This document shows positions 32,485 through 42,342 of a DNA stretch of 64,000 bases, piece by piece (position 1 is the first letter of the stretch; each line of letters opens with the position of its first letter). The DNA comes from Natronomonas marina. GTDB lineage: Archaea; Halobacteriota; Halobacteria; Halobacteriales; Haloarculaceae. The stretch is from the NCBI RefSeq assembly GCF_024298905.1, contig NZ_CP101154.1, positions 1,240,001-1,304,000 on the forward strand, given 5' to 3'. Below the pieces are notes generated by a model. The model ran no database searches. It saw nothing but the letters and a program-made list of their open reading frames with translations, and was not told the origin of the DNA. A program made the position numbers and the translations under genes.

Positions 32485-33321
32485 TTACGCCAGCGTTCCT
32501 TCGGTGTCGACGCCGTAGACCCGCGCGGGCGTCTCGACGTGGGCGCGATACAGCGCGTCCCCGTAGCCCTCCTGGGCGAGCCACGTCGTCCGACTCGGGA
32601 CCGTCTTCGGGCCGAAGACGGCCCCCGGTCGGTCGGGGTCGTCGATGAAGTCCGTCTCCATGAAGAAGGGCCAGTCGCCGCCACAGGCCCGCTCGAGTTC
32701 GTCCTTGTCGCAGACGACGCTCGGAATCGGACCCTCGACGTAGCCGTCGGCGTAGTGCTTGACGACCCGCTCGCGGGGGAGCCCGGCGGCCTCGGCCCAC
32801 TCGGCGACCTCCCGGAAGTCCTCGCCGCCCTCGGTGTGTAGCTGGACGGCACAGCCCACCTCGGCGCCCCGCTGGAAGGCGTGGCGCATCACCTCGTTGG
32901 AGGCCGCCCAGACGGCGTCGTCGACATCGTAGTGGGGTCGGCCGGACTTGATGGCCAACGCCGGGCCGTCGGCGGCGTACTCGGCGGCCACGTCGATACC
33001 GGTCCGCATGAGGTCGGCGGCCTCGTCGGGGTCGTAGCCGCGGTCGACGAGTCGGGAGACGAGCGCCGGATGCACGCCGAGGACGGGCCAGGCGCGGCCG
33101 GGCAGTATCTCGTCGGCTTCCGCCGTCACCTCGACGGTGATGTCGAACGTCTCCCGGAAGCCGTCGGCGTCGTCGACCTCGCCGGCCAGGTTCCAGGAGG
33201 GCTTGTTCAGGACGTTCAGGTGGGTGCCGCCGGCCTCGGCGAACTCGGCGGCGGCCTCGGCACCCCGGCCGTTGACCGGGTCGAGGTGGAGGTGGTTGTC
33301 GAGGACGGGTCCGTCGTACAT
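32485..33321 (-). CDS. TatD-related metal-dependent hydrolase
   Basis: A 278-residue amidohydrolase-superfamily protein, like archaeal TatD-related hydrolases. The first metal motif DNHLHLDP (residues 8 to 15), GVHPA (about 78), the histidine VQLHTEGGED (about 146), VVKHYADGYV (about 172) and the late MSETD-type FMETDFIDDPDRPGA (about 205) are in the expected order. It probably hydrolyses a phosphoester or amide bond; the substrate is unknown. The start at 33321 (MYDGPVLDNHLH) is preferred to a start 12 codons earlier. Confidence 0.85.
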   Translation of the reverse strand: MYDGPVLDNHLHLDPVNGRGAEAAAEFAEAGGTHLNVLNKPSWNLAGEVDDADGFRETFDITVEVTAEADEILPGRAWPVLGVHPALVSRLVDRGYDPDEAADLMRTGIDVAAEYAADGPALAIKSGRPHYDVDDAVWAASNEVMRHAFQRGAEVGCAVQLHTEGGEDFREVAEWAEAAGLPRERVVKHYADGYVEGPIPSVVCDKDELERACGGDWPFFMETDFIDDPDRPGAVFGPKTVPSRTTWLAQEGYGDALYRAHVETPARVYGVDTEGTLA

Positions 33322-33376
33322 GCCCGCCCCTTCGAGCGGTCGGGCCAAAAGCGGCACGCTCCGGGCGGCCCGGGCC

Positions 33377-34414
33377 TCACCCCCGGAGCAACTCGAAGGT
33401 GCCGACGGTCTCGCCGACCACCCAGCCGACGAAGACGAGGTAGGCGACGAGGAGCGCGTACGCCTCCGGGTCGGTCAGCGAGAGGTCCGTCCGCAGGAAC
33501 GCGAAGAGCAGTACCGTCGCCACGGTCAGCACGCCCATCATCGGCGCCGCGACGGTGAAGGAGACGGTGGCGCTGCCGGCGATGAGCACGCCGATCGGAA
33601 TCGCAACCAGCAGGTCGAACGTGTTGCTCCCGAGGACGTTCCCGAGGCTGGTGACGGTTCGGCCGCCCCGGGCTGCCCGGACGCTGACGAGCGCGTCCGG
33701 CAGGCTCGTCGCCGCCGCGATGATGGTCACGCCCGCGAGGAACTCCGGGATGTCGAAGGTGGCGTTCAGCCCGTTGACGGCCCCGACGAGCAACTCGACG
33801 GCGACGAGGATGACGACCAGGCCGACCGCCAGCCACCCCCACTCCCGGCGCACGTCGATGTCGCTGCCGGCGTCGTCGCCGTCGTAGTCGCCGACGTCCT
33901 GCCACTGGATGAACAGGTACAGCCCGTAGACCGAGAGCGGAATCGTTGCGAGCAGCCGGGTGACGCTCCCGTCGAGGGTCGTCCCGCCGTCGACCGGGAA
34001 GTAGATGATGGCCAGCGCGAACGTGATGACGAGCGTCGAGACGGCGAGCATGTAGAACTGCGCCTCCTTGTAGACGACCGTCCGGTCCACGTCGAGGGGG
34101 TTCTTCGTCACGATGCCGGAGACGGCGGGGATGACGAGGATGTTGAAGATCGCGGACCCGACGATGGCGCCGACGCCCATCCCGAAGGAGTCTTCGAGGG
34201 CAGTGATGACGACGCTGGCCAGTTCGGGGAAACTCGACCCCACGGCCACGACGACCGACCCCTGCACCACCGGCGGCAGCCCGTAGTACGCCGAGAGGTC
34301 CTCGGCGGAGCGCTCCAGCCACCCGCTCCCGGCCCATATCATCGCCGTGGTGACGGCGACGACGGCGACGTACACCGCCGTACTGTCGGGCAGGAGACCG
34401 CCCAGGACCGTCAT
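33377..34414 (-). CDS. Sodium/calcium exchanger family transporter (CaCA)
   Basis: A 345-residue cation exchanger with two alpha-repeats, the signature of the Ca2+/cation antiporter superfamily: GSSFPELASVVITALED...GAIVGSAIFNI (about residues 56 to 90) and ATSLPDALVSVRAARG...GNVLGSNTFDL (about 238 to 275). An acidic cytoplasmic loop (about 170 to 195) separates the halves, each with about five TM helices. Length is typical of archaeal exchangers such as the Methanocaldococcus NCX. The start is at the ATG 34414. It runs in the same direction as the TatD-like gene 56 nt downstream. Confidence 0.93.
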   Translation of the reverse strand: MTVLGGLLPDSTAVYVAVVAVTTAMIWAGSGWLERSAEDLSAYYGLPPVVQGSVVVAVGSSFPELASVVITALEDSFGMGVGAIVGSAIFNILVIPAVSGIVTKNPLDVDRTVVYKEAQFYMLAVSTLVITFALAIIYFPVDGGTTLDGSVTRLLATIPLSVYGLYLFIQWQDVGDYDGDDAGSDIDVRREWGWLAVGLVVILVAVELLVGAVNGLNATFDIPEFLAGVTIIAAATSLPDALVSVRAARGGRTVTSLGNVLGSNTFDLLVAIPIGVLIAGSATVSFTVAAPMMGVLTVATVLLFAFLRTDLSLTDPEAYALLVAYLVFVGWVVGETVGTFELLRG

Positions 34415-34502
34415 CGGCAGCCCTCCGTCGGGGTGGTGTCGTTCCGGCCGACGGCCGGAACGACCGCGCCGGGCGCGGGGAGTGTGATACCGGCAGCCAT
34501 GG

Positions 34503-34943
34503 TCACTCCAGGGTTATCTCGTCGTTGGCGGCGTTTCTGAGCGCGTCCGAGCGGCCGTGGACGCCGGGCGCGACCGCGACCGTCCGGAGGCCACGCTTTG
34601 CCGCCGTCTCCAGCACCGGCTTGAAGTCCGTGTCCCGGGAGACGACCACGAGCGTGTCGAACTGCCCGGCAGTGACGCCCTCGACGGCGTCGACGGCGAG
34701 TTTCACGTCGACGTCGCCGCTGGTCGTCACCACCTCGAACCCGCGGGCCTCCGCGGCCTGTATCAGGCCGGCGCTGGCGTTCTCGTCGACGTAGACCCGC
34801 GAGACCGCGACCGGCCCCTCCTCGCGGGCTATCTCCCGAAGGTCATCGAGGTCGACGTCGAACTCCGAGCGGAAGACGTTCGGGCCGTCGACGAAGATAC
34901 CGACCCGCCTCGCCCGGCCGCGGAGTCGATCCAGCAGTCCCAT
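34503..34943 (-). CDS. NYN-domain (LabA/TIGR00288-like) protein
   Basis: A 146-residue PIN-like NYN domain, probably an RNA- or DNA-cleaving or nucleotide-binding fold. Acidic residues in the expected places are VGIFVDGPNVFR (D19), SGDVDVKLAVDAVE (about 76 to 88) and VVVSRDTDFKPVLE (about 100 to 113), giving the four-acid site of PIN/NYN nucleases. The archaeal group (TIGR00288) has no established target. It is divergent from gcvT with 79 nt between starts. Confidence 0.85.
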   Translation of the reverse strand: MGLLDRLRGRARRVGIFVDGPNVFRSEFDVDLDDLREIAREEGPVAVSRVYVDENASAGLIQAAEARGFEVVTTSGDVDVKLAVDAVEGVTAGQFDTLVVVSRDTDFKPVLETAAKRGLRTVAVAPGVHGRSDALRNAANDEITLE

Positions 34944-35022
34944 ATTCGGCCTCCGGGGGCCCTCGTCAAATCGCTGACGGTCGGACGGAAGGACTTACTC
35001 CCCGGCCGCCGAGGCCCCGGGT

Positions 35023-36105
35023 ATGTCACTCAGAGCGCCGCCGCTGGCCGCCGCCCACGCCGACGCGGGCGCGAAACTGACCGAGTTCGGCGGCTGGGAG
35101 ATGCCCGTCGAGTTCGACTCCATCCGCACCGAACACGAGGCCGTCCGGACGGCCGCCGGCAAGTTCGACGTCTCCCACATGGGCCAGATCGAGGTGTCGG
35201 GACCGGACGCGGCCGAACTGATGGACCGCCTGACCACGAACGATATTTCCGCCCTCGGCCCCGGTGACGCTCAGTACGCCGCCATCACCGACGAGGACGG
35301 TCACATGCTGGACGACACCGTCGTCTACCGACTCCCGGAGGGGGACGGCTACCTCTTCGTCCCGAACGCGGGCCACGACGCCGAGACCCACGAGCGGTGG
35401 GTCGACCACGCCGAGGCGTGGGACCTGACGGCGACCGTCGACAACCGGACCGACGAGTACGGGATGGTCGCCCTCCAGGGCCCCGACGCCATCGACCTCC
35501 TCGGCGACCTGTGCGAGTCGCCGGGCGATATCGGTCGGTTCACCGCCGAGCGCCGGACGATCGGGGGCGCCGACTGTCTCGTCGCCCGCACCGGCTACAC
35601 CGGCGAGGACGGCGTCGAGGTGCTGTTCGACGCCGACGACGCGGCGGCCGTCTGGGCGGCGCTTGAGTGTCAGCCCTGCGGACTCGGCGCCCGCGACACG
35701 CTCCGTCTGGAGTCCGGGTTCCTGCTGTCCGGGCAGGACTTCCACCCCGAGGAGAACCCCCGGACGCCGTTCGAGGCGGGCATCGGCTTCGTCGTCGACC
35801 TCGACACCGAGTTCGTCGGCCGCGAGGCCCTCGAACGGCAGCAGGAGACGGGCGTCGAGGAGACGCTCGTCGGCTTCCGTCTCCGCGAGCGCGGCATCGC
35901 GCGCCACGGCCACGAGATAGTCGTCGACGGCGACGTCGTCGGGACGGTCACCAGCGGGACGATGAGTCCGACGCTCGGCGACGCCATCGCCCTCGGGTAC
36001 GTCCCGGTCGCACACGCCGACCCGGGGACGGCGCTTTCGGTGGTCGTCCGGGGCGAAGAGAAGCGGGCCGAGGTCGAGTCGCTGCCCTTCTACGAGCAAT
36101 CCTAA
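35023..36105 (+). CDS. gcvT: Aminomethyltransferase GcvT
   Basis: The T protein of the glycine cleavage system moves the aminomethyl group from the lipoyl H protein to a folate carrier, releasing ammonia. The 360-residue protein has the family blocks AKLTEFGGWEMPVEFDSI (about residues 13 to 30), KFDVSHMGQIEVSGPDA, RTGYTGEDGVEVLFDADD (about 190) and LRLESGFLLSGQDF, with the acidic residue of the folate site in that region. gcvH lies 11 kb away at 47335 and gcvP is not in the window, so the system is split. Confidence 0.95.
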   Translation: MSLRAPPLAAAHADAGAKLTEFGGWEMPVEFDSIRTEHEAVRTAAGKFDVSHMGQIEVSGPDAAELMDRLTTNDISALGPGDAQYAAITDEDGHMLDDTVVYRLPEGDGYLFVPNAGHDAETHERWVDHAEAWDLTATVDNRTDEYGMVALQGPDAIDLLGDLCESPGDIGRFTAERRTIGGADCLVARTGYTGEDGVEVLFDADDAAAVWAALECQPCGLGARDTLRLESGFLLSGQDFHPEENPRTPFEAGIGFVVDLDTEFVGREALERQQETGVEETLVGFRLRERGIARHGHEIVVDGDVVGTVTSGTMSPTLGDAIALGYVPVAHADPGTALSVVVRGEEKRAEVESLPFYEQS

Positions 36106-36115
36106 CCCGGCGATG

Positions 36116-36967
36116 TCAGGCGACGACGAGCCAGGCGCCGAACACCGCGAGCGCGCCGGCGACGGTGCTGGCGACGGCGTGGACGCGCATGCGGTCCAGC
36201 AGCGCGTGGGCGTCGGCGTCAACGCCGGCCGCCTCGGTCACCTCGCCGCCGACCTCGCACTCCGGCAAAAAGTCCATGGCGACGTGGAGGAAGACGCCGG
36301 CGGCGAACCCGAAGATGGCGGCGTTGACGGCGGGCGTGCTGGGCGGCTGCAACAGTGCCGTCGGAATCGCCGTCAGGCCGACGCCCGCCGACGGCAACAG
36401 CAGCACCGAAACCGGCTCGTCGGCGCCCCGGAGCCTGCGGGCCGCCGCGTAGCCCGCAGGTCCCTTGTGGGAGACGATGGACAGTCCGAGCAGGAGCCCC
36501 AGCCCCGGCAGCGCCGCGTACACCAGCCCGATGATGGCGCCGGCCGAAAGCGAGTGGGCCGCCAACTGTGCCGGCGCGCTGTCGAAGGCCTCGCGGTGGC
36601 TGAGGCGGTGCCCGACGGTGTGGCCGCTGTATCCCCCGAGTAGGCCGGCTGCGACGCCGAACCCGCCGACCGCCGAGTCGAAGCCGATGGCCTGCGGTAC
36701 GAGAAAGACCGCGGCGCTCGTGACCATCGCGCCGCTGGCGAGACCGTAGCCCCACACGAGTCCGACGGCGTCCTCCCCGTCGGTGCGGGCCCCCAGGGCC
36801 GCCGCGCCGGCCATCGCGGCGAAGGCCACCCACGAGATGACGAGCACCTTCCAGGGGGCGCCCGCCAGTACCAGTCCCGTCAGTCCAACCAGCCCGACGA
36901 CGCCGGCGACGCCGACCAGGGAGGGGCGGTCCAGTCCGATGTTCGCGCTTCCGGTATCCGTTCCCAT
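36116..36967 (-). CDS. ZIP family metal transporter
   Basis: A 283-residue divalent metal permease of the ZIP family with about eight TM helices. The metal-binding helix 4 appears as LAAHSLSAGAIIGLVYAALPGLG (about residues 134 to 156, histidine in the pore) and helix 5 as LLGLSIVSHKGPAGYAAARRL (about 159 to 178, with the conserved H-K-x-P). A further FAAGVFLHVAMDFLPEC segment ends the bundle. Zinc, iron or manganese could be substrates. It is convergent with gcvT (10 nt apart) and divergent from the Nif3-like gene. Confidence 0.9.
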   Translation of the reverse strand: MGTDTGSANIGLDRPSLVGVAGVVGLVGLTGLVLAGAPWKVLVISWVAFAAMAGAAALGARTDGEDAVGLVWGYGLASGAMVTSAAVFLVPQAIGFDSAVGGFGVAAGLLGGYSGHTVGHRLSHREAFDSAPAQLAAHSLSAGAIIGLVYAALPGLGLLLGLSIVSHKGPAGYAAARRLRGADEPVSVLLLPSAGVGLTAIPTALLQPPSTPAVNAAIFGFAAGVFLHVAMDFLPECEVGGEVTEAAGVDADAHALLDRMRVHAVASTVAGALAVFGAWLVVA

Positions 36968-37093
36968 CTACCCGAAACTACTAACATAGGAACTGATAAT
37001 ACCATCGATTCACAAATACAGGAGAATTCTTAATAACCCCGAGCGAACCGCCGGGCCGGGCGATACAAGAGTCCCCGGCGAGAGGGAGCGTGT

Positions 37094-37861
37094 ATGGAGC
37101 TTTCGGAGTTCTGCGACCGGCTGGACGACCGGCTGGATCACGGCGCCTACGCCGACGTCGACGCGAGTCCGAACGGCCTGCAGGTCGGGCGCGCGGACGG
37201 ACGCGAGGTCGAACGCGTCGCCGTCGCCGTCGACGGCGTCGAGGCGACCGCGACGGCGGCAGCGGAGGCGGGTGCGGACCTGCTCGTCGTCCACCACGGG
37301 ATGGTCTGGGGCGGTCTCGACCGGGTGACGGGCCGGGAGTACGACCGCGTCGCCGCGCTCGTCGAGAACGACCTCTCGCTGTACGTCTCCCATCTCCCGC
37401 TGGACGGCCACGACGAACTCGGCAACGCCGCACGGCTGGCCGACTTCCTCGACTGCGAGGTGACCGGACCGTTCGGCGAACTGGGCGGCGTCACCATCGG
37501 TCAGCGGGCCAGCGCCGCCGACCCCTACACGGTCGAGGGGCTGCGGGACCGGCTGTCGGCCCTGGACACCGGCGGGAAACCCGTCGACGTGCTGGACTTC
37601 GGTCCCGACCGCATCGAGGACGTCGGCATCGTCACCGGCGGCGGCGCCGACTGGGTGCGCGAGGCGGCCGAGACCGGCGTCGACGCCTTCGTCACCGGCG
37701 AGGGAAAACAGAAGGTCTACCACGAGGCCCGCGAGGCCGGTCTGAACGTCTTCCTGGCGGGCCACTACGCCACCGAGACGTTCGGCGTCCGGGCGCTGGC
37801 GGACCTGGCCGAGTCGTGGGGGCTGGAGACGACGTTCCTCGAACACCCGACCGGGCTGTAG
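37094..37861 (+). CDS. Nif3-like dinuclear metal center protein
   Basis: A 255-residue protein of the Nif3/DUF34 family, toroidal hexamers with a two-metal site and suggested GTP cyclohydrolase-I-like or regulatory roles. Metal-ligand segments are LLVVHHGMVW (about residues 66 to 75), the YVSHLPLDGH block (about 98 to 107), and the late FVTGEGKQKVYHEAREAGLNVFLAGHYATETFG (about 200 to 232) with its histidines and glutamates. Archaeal members are short, without the bacterial inserted domain, as here. Function remains unsettled. Confidence 0.92.
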   Translation: MELSEFCDRLDDRLDHGAYADVDASPNGLQVGRADGREVERVAVAVDGVEATATAAAEAGADLLVVHHGMVWGGLDRVTGREYDRVAALVENDLSLYVSHLPLDGHDELGNAARLADFLDCEVTGPFGELGGVTIGQRASAADPYTVEGLRDRLSALDTGGKPVDVLDFGPDRIEDVGIVTGGGADWVREAAETGVDAFVTGEGKQKVYHEAREAGLNVFLAGHYATETFGVRALADLAESWGLETTFLEHPTGL

Positions 37862-37933
37862 GCGCTCGCTGGAGGGGCGGCTCCCGGTCGCCCCGGACAG
37901 GTTTCAACACTCCGGCGTGTCAACCGCCGGCAC

Positions 37934-39343
37934 ATGGACGAAGCGAGCGGGCAGAACATCGACGGTGAGGCGCCGGTGGCCGAGACCGTAGTCGAGACCG
38001 AGGGAGCAACGGTCACCGAGAACGCCGAACTCGAGCGCACGCTCGGCCTCTCGGGGGGGCTGGCCATCGGCATCGGGACGATGATCGGCGCCGGCATCTT
38101 CGTCTTTCCCGGCCTGGCGGCGGGGCGTGCCGGGCCCGCCGCGGCGGCCTCCTTCGCCATCGGCGCGGTGATCGCGCTGCTCGTGGCGCTGCCGGCCTCC
38201 GAGCTGGCGACCGCGATGCCGAAGTCCGGCGGCGGTTACTACTTCATCTCGCGGGGGCTGGGCGCGCTCGCCGGAGCCGTGGTCGGTCTCTCGCTCTGGT
38301 TCGGGCTGGTGTTCGCAACGGCGTTTTACCTCGTCGGCTTCGGTTTCTACGCCGTCGACGCGCTGGGACTGGCGGGCGTCGCCGCCGGCGAGGGACTGGT
38401 CATCCCCATCGCGCTGCTGGTCGGCGCAGGCTTTACAGTCCTGAACGTGACCGGCACGGAGAACGCCGCCAAACTCCAGAACGGCGTCGTCGCGCTGCTT
38501 TTGGCGATACTCGGCGTCTTCCTCACGTTCGGCGTCCTCGACGCCGTGGGGGTCGTCGGTCGACCGACCGCACCGGAGCGGTTCGCACCGTTCGGTCCCT
38601 TTCCCGTCCTCTCGACGGCTGCCCTGGTCTTCACCTCGTATCTCGGCTTCGCACAGGTGGCGACCGTCGCCGGCGAGATGAAGGCGCCCGGCCGGAACCT
38701 GCCGCTGGCGATGGTCGGGTCGGTCCTCGTCGTCGGCGTCCTCTACGTGGCGACCATCTTCGTTGCGACGAGCGCGATCGGCAGCGAGGCGCTGGGTCGA
38801 CTCGGAGAGACCGCGATGGTCGAGGTCGGCGGCGAGTTGCTCGGGCCGGCAGGCGCGCTGGCCATCGTCTTCGGCGGCCTGCTGGCGACGATGTCGAGCG
38901 CGAACGCGTCGGTCCTCTCGACGTCGCGGGCCATCTACGCCGTCTCGAAGGACGCGCTGTTGCCGCGACGGGCCAGCCGGATCAATCTCCGGTACGGCAC
39001 GCCCCACGTCGCGCTGGGGCTGGCCGGTGGACCCATCCTGGCGCTGACCGCGACGGGCCAGGTCGAGATACTCGCCGAGGTCGCTTCCTTCCTCCATCTC
39101 GTGATGTACGGGCTGATGTGCGTGGCACTGATAGCACTCCGTCGGGACGAACCCGAGTGGTACGACCCGGACTTCCGCGTGCCCGGCTACCCCGCGGTAC
39201 CGGTCGTCGGCGCCGTCGCGAGCTTCGCGCTCATCGGGTTCATGCAGCGGCTCTCGCAGGTCGTCGGCCTCGCCATCATGGCCGCCACGGCCGGGTGGTA
39301 CTTCTATTACGCCGGGGACGTGAAACTCAAGGGGGCTCTCTGA
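37934..39343 (+). CDS. APC family amino acid permease
   Basis: A 469-residue permease of the amino acid-polyamine-organocation superfamily with about 12 TM helices. TM1 has the unwound G-x-G motif in [15 protein letters not shown] (about residues 50 to 64); TM6 has the [25 protein letters not shown] segment (about 236 to 260), and [27 protein letters not shown] (about 316 to 342) marks TM8. The gene overlaps the start of a universal stress protein gene (TGATG), a common haloarchaeal arrangement in which the USP probably modulates the transporter. Confidence 0.93.
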   Translation: MDEASGQNIDGEAPVAETVVETEGATVTENAELERTLGLSGGLAIGIGTMIGAGIFVFPGLAAGRAGPAAAASFAIGAVIALLVALPASELATAMPKSGGGYYFISRGLGALAGAVVGLSLWFGLVFATAFYLVGFGFYAVDALGLAGVAAGEGLVIPIALLVGAGFTVLNVTGTENAAKLQNGVVALLLAILGVFLTFGVLDAVGVVGRPTAPERFAPFGPFPVLSTAALVFTSYLGFAQVATVAGEMKAPGRNLPLAMVGSVLVVGVLYVATIFVATSAIGSEALGRLGETAMVEVGGELLGPAGALAIVFGGLLATMSSANASVLSTSRAIYAVSKDALLPRRASRINLRYGTPHVALGLAGGPILALTATGQVEILAEVASFLHLVMYGLMCVALIALRRDEPEWYDPDFRVPGYPAVPVVGAVASFALIGFMQRLSQVVGLAIMAATAGWYFYYAGDVKLKGAL

Positions 39344-40038
39344 TGACCCGCGTGCTCGTTCCCGTCGAGATACTGGAGGGCGAGTCGGTCGCCGCCGGCC
39401 TGATGGACCTGCTCGGCACCGTCGACGTGACGGTGCTCGGCTACCACGTCCTGCCGGAGCAGACGCCGCCGGACCAGGCCCGCGAGCAGTACGAGGAGCG
39501 GGCCGTCTCGGCGCTGGAGGACGTCGCCGACGAGTTCCGCGCGGCGGGCGGGGCCACCGAACCCCGGCTCGTCTTCACCCACGACCGCCAGCAGACGGTC
39601 GACCGGGTCGCCGACGAGGTCGGCGCCCGTGCCTACGCCATCAACGGCGCGACCGGCGAGGTCGAGCGCCTCCTCGTCCCGCTATCGGGCGACGTGGCGG
39701 TCGACCGCGTCCTCGGGTTCGTCGCCGACCTCGTCGGCAACCGTGACATCGCCGTGACCCTCTTTCTCGCCAGCGCGTCCGAGGGGGCCGGCGAGCGGCT
39801 GGAGCGGGCCGCGAGCCGGCTCCGCGAGGCCGGCATCGAGACGACGACCGAACACGTCCTCGCCGGCGACCCGTTCGACGCGCTGGTCGAGGCCGTCCCC
39901 GACCACGACGCCATCGTGATGGGCCAGGCGGCGCCGTCGCTGTCCGCCTTCCTGTTCGGAGACGAGGCCGAACGCCTCGCGGCAGCCTCCGTCGGCCCGG
40001 TGCTCGTCGTCCGGTCCGTGGAGGGGCTGGACGGCTAG
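39343..40038 (+). CDS. Universal stress protein, two-domain-like
   Basis: A 231-residue UspA-family protein: the first half ([15 protein letters not shown], then GYHVLPEQTPPDQ) and the second half (RLLVPLSGDVAVDRVLGFVADL ... AGDPFDALVEAVPDHDAIVMGQAAPS ... GPVLVVRSVEG) are two Usp folds in tandem. The second keeps the nucleotide-region pattern near MGQ; the usual G-x2-G-x9-G is weak, so ATP binding is uncertain. It starts in a one-base overlap with the permease gene, pointing to a regulatory partner. Confidence 0.85.
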   Translation: MTRVLVPVEILEGESVAAGLMDLLGTVDVTVLGYHVLPEQTPPDQAREQYEERAVSALEDVADEFRAAGGATEPRLVFTHDRQQTVDRVADEVGARAYAINGATGEVERLLVPLSGDVAVDRVLGFVADLVGNRDIAVTLFLASASEGAGERLERAASRLREAGIETTTEHVLAGDPFDALVEAVPDHDAIVMGQAAPSLSAFLFGDEAERLAAASVGPVLVVRSVEGLDG

Positions 40039-40730
40039 CGGGTCGCCCGCTTCCACTCCCCGAGACCGACCACCTCGCCGTCGACCGTCCCGGCGTCGGC
40101 CGCCGTCGCCGCCCACCAGAACATCGGCGCGACGTCCTCGGGCGCCCGGCCCTGCATGTGGTTCGTCAACTCGGTTTCGACCTGGCCGAGGTCGAGCACG
40201 CCGACGACGGCGTCCAGTTCCGCGGCGAACTGGCGGACGACGGCCTCGGCGCCGGCCTTCGAGACGGCGTAGGCGCCGAACCCGCTCTTGGCCTCGCGGG
40301 CGACGGCCCCCGAGGGGACGAACGCGCGGGCGCCCTCGGTGAGGTGCGGGACGGCCTCCCGGATGGTCGTGAAGACGCCCCGGACGTTCACCCGGAGCGT
40401 GTCGTCGAACCCCGAGTAGCTCTCCTCGTCTAGCGGCGTCTCGCCCGGGGCGCCGTGGTAGACGCCGGCGTTGGCGACGACGCAGTCGATGCCGCCGGTC
40501 TCGCCCGCCCGCGCCGCCGTCTCCATCAGCCGCTCGACGTCGTACTCGTCGCGGACGTCGGCCCGCATCGCCGTCGCCGCGCCGCCCGCCGCCGAGACCT
40601 TCCCGGCGACGGCGTCGAGTTCCTCGGCGTCCCTCGCACACAGCACGACGTGGACGCCCTCGGCCGCGAACCGGCGGGCGACCGCCTCCCCGACGCCGCG
40701 GGAGGCACCGGTGACGACAGCAGTGTCCAT
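40035..40730 (-). CDS. Short-chain dehydrogenase/reductase
   Basis: A 231-residue classical SDR. The NAD(P) motif is VVTGASRGVGEAVARRFA (residues 5 to 22), ADVRDEYDVE holds the acidic adenine-contact, VVANAGVYHGAP is the N-A-G motif (about 82), and the catalytic S-Y-K set is VPSGAVAREAKSGFGAYAVSKAGAE (Y and K about 147 and 151). The arginine after the glycine motif (CAR) suggests NADP. The start at 40730 (MDTAVVTG) is preferred to a longer frame that would run into the crtI promoter. Its stop overlaps the convergent usp gene. Confidence 0.92.
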   Translation of the reverse strand: MDTAVVTGASRGVGEAVARRFAAEGVHVVLCARDAEELDAVAGKVSAAGGAATAMRADVRDEYDVERLMETAARAGETGGIDCVVANAGVYHGAPGETPLDEESYSGFDDTLRVNVRGVFTTIREAVPHLTEGARAFVPSGAVAREAKSGFGAYAVSKAGAEAVVRQFAAELDAVVGVLDLGQVETELTNHMQGRAPEDVAPMFWWAATAADAGTVDGEVVGLGEWKRATR

Positions 40731-40794
40731 ACCGTCGGGTCGGCCGGCGGCGACAAGGACGTTTCCCAAGGGGTCCGGATTTCCCACACACCCG

Positions 40795-40802
40795 TTTTAA
40801 TG
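40795..40802 (+). promoter_or_regulatory. crtI TATA box
   Basis: TTTTAATG lies 25 to 32 nt before the ATG at 40827, consistent with a leaderless transcript for the crtI-lyeJ-cruF operon. Confidence 0.65.
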
Positions 40803-40826
40803 GGGGTTCCGAACAAAGGACGAGGT

Positions 40827-42308
40827 ATGTCCACCGACGAGTCAGTCGTCGTCGTCGGATCCGGCTTCGGCGGCCTCTCGACGGCCTGCTACCTCGCCGA
40901 CGCCGGTCTCGACGTGACGGTGCTGGAGAAGAACGAACAGCTTGGGGGCCGCGCCTCCGTGCTGGAGACCGATGGCTTCCGGTTCGACATGGGGCCCTCC
41001 TGGTACCTGATGCCCGACGTCTTCGAGCGGTTCTTCTCGCACTTCGGCCGCGAGCCGTCGGACTTCTACCGTCTCGAACGGCTCGACCCCCACTACCGCA
41101 TCTTCTTCAAGGACGGCGACTCCGTCGCGGTGACCGACGACCGCGAGGAGATGTACGACCTCTTCGAGTCCTACGAGGACGGCGCGGGCGCGGCCCTGGA
41201 GTCGTACCTCGACACCTCCGAGACCCACTACGAGGTGGCCATGGAGGACTTCGTCTACACCGACCGACCGCGGCTCCGGGACTGGATCGACCTCGACGTC
41301 ATGCGTGCAGCGCCCATCGGTCTCCAGTTGCTCGGCACGATGGACGACTATGTCGACGACTACTTCGAGCACCCGAAGCTCAAACAGATCGCCCAGTACT
41401 CGCTGGTCTTCCTCGGGGGCGCGCCCTCGAACACGCCGGCGCTGTACAACATGATGAGCCACGTCGACTTCAACCTCGGCGTCCACTACCCCGAGGACGG
41501 CATGCGGTCGGTCGTCGACGCCTGCGTCGAGTTGGGCCGGCAACTCGGCGTCGACTACGTCACGGACGCCGAGGTGACCGAAATCGTCAATCGGAAGTCG
41601 GGGTTCGTCGTCGAGAACCGGGCCGGCGACGTCCGCGCCGACTACGTCGTCAGCGACGCCGACTACGCCCACACCGAGCAGGAACTGCTCCCCGAACACG
41701 AACGGCAGTACGACGAGGAGTACTGGGACTCCCGGACGTACGCTCCCTCGGCGTTCCTCATGTACATGGGCGTCGAGGGCGACGTCGAACCGCTGGCGCA
41801 CCACACGCTGGTGTTGCCGACCGACTGGGACGGCCACTTCGAGCAGATATTCGACGACCCCGCCTGGCCCGAGGACCCCGCCTACTACCTCTGTGTCCCC
41901 TCGAAGACCGACGACGACGTCGCCCCCGAGGGCCACTCGAACCTCTTCGCGCTCGTCCCCATCGCGCCCGGTCTCGACGACACCGAGGAGGTCCGCACCT
42001 GGTACCGGGACCTCCTCTTGGACGACATCGCCGCCAACACCGGCGTCGACCTCCGGGACCGCATCGTCTTCGAGGAGACCTTCGCCGTCTCGGAGTTCGC
42101 CGACCGGTACAACAGCCGCGAGGGGACCGCCCTGGGACTGGCCCACACGCTCCGACAGACCGCACTCCTCCGGCCGCCGCACCGCTCGGAGGACTGCCCG
42201 GGACTGTACTTCACCGGCTCCTACACCACGCCCGGCATCGGCGTCCCGATGTGTCTCATCAGCGGCGAGCACACCGCCGACGCGCTGCTGGAAGATACCC
42301 AGGCCTAA
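40827..42308 (+). CDS. Phytoene desaturase-family carotenoid enzyme (CrtI/CrtD)
   Basis: A 493-residue FAD amine-oxidoreductase fold enzyme. The N-terminal motif VVVVGSGFGGLSTACYLADAG (residues 8 to 28) and the C-terminal bacterial-type desaturase signature PGLYFTGSYTTPGIGVPMCLISG (about 461 to 483) are clear. Members either desaturate phytoene to lycopene or introduce the 3,4-double bonds of bacterioruberin (CrtD). As it heads an operon with lyeJ and cruF, a CrtD role is likely, but CrtI cannot be excluded without phylogeny. It is separated from crtB by about 3.9 kb. Confidence 0.88.
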   Translation: MSTDESVVVVGSGFGGLSTACYLADAGLDVTVLEKNEQLGGRASVLETDGFRFDMGPSWYLMPDVFERFFSHFGREPSDFYRLERLDPHYRIFFKDGDSVAVTDDREEMYDLFESYEDGAGAALESYLDTSETHYEVAMEDFVYTDRPRLRDWIDLDVMRAAPIGLQLLGTMDDYVDDYFEHPKLKQIAQYSLVFLGGAPSNTPALYNMMSHVDFNLGVHYPEDGMRSVVDACVELGRQLGVDYVTDAEVTEIVNRKSGFVVENRAGDVRADYVVSDADYAHTEQELLPEHERQYDEEYWDSRTYAPSAFLMYMGVEGDVEPLAHHTLVLPTDWDGHFEQIFDDPAWPEDPAYYLCVPSKTDDDVAPEGHSNLFALVPIAPGLDDTEEVRTWYRDLLLDDIAANTGVDLRDRIVFEETFAVSEFADRYNSREGTALGLAHTLRQTALLRPPHRSEDCPGLYFTGSYTTPGIGVPMCLISGEHTADALLEDTQA

Positions 42309-42342
42309 TTACCCCGCGTCCGAACGACCCACGTCTCCACGC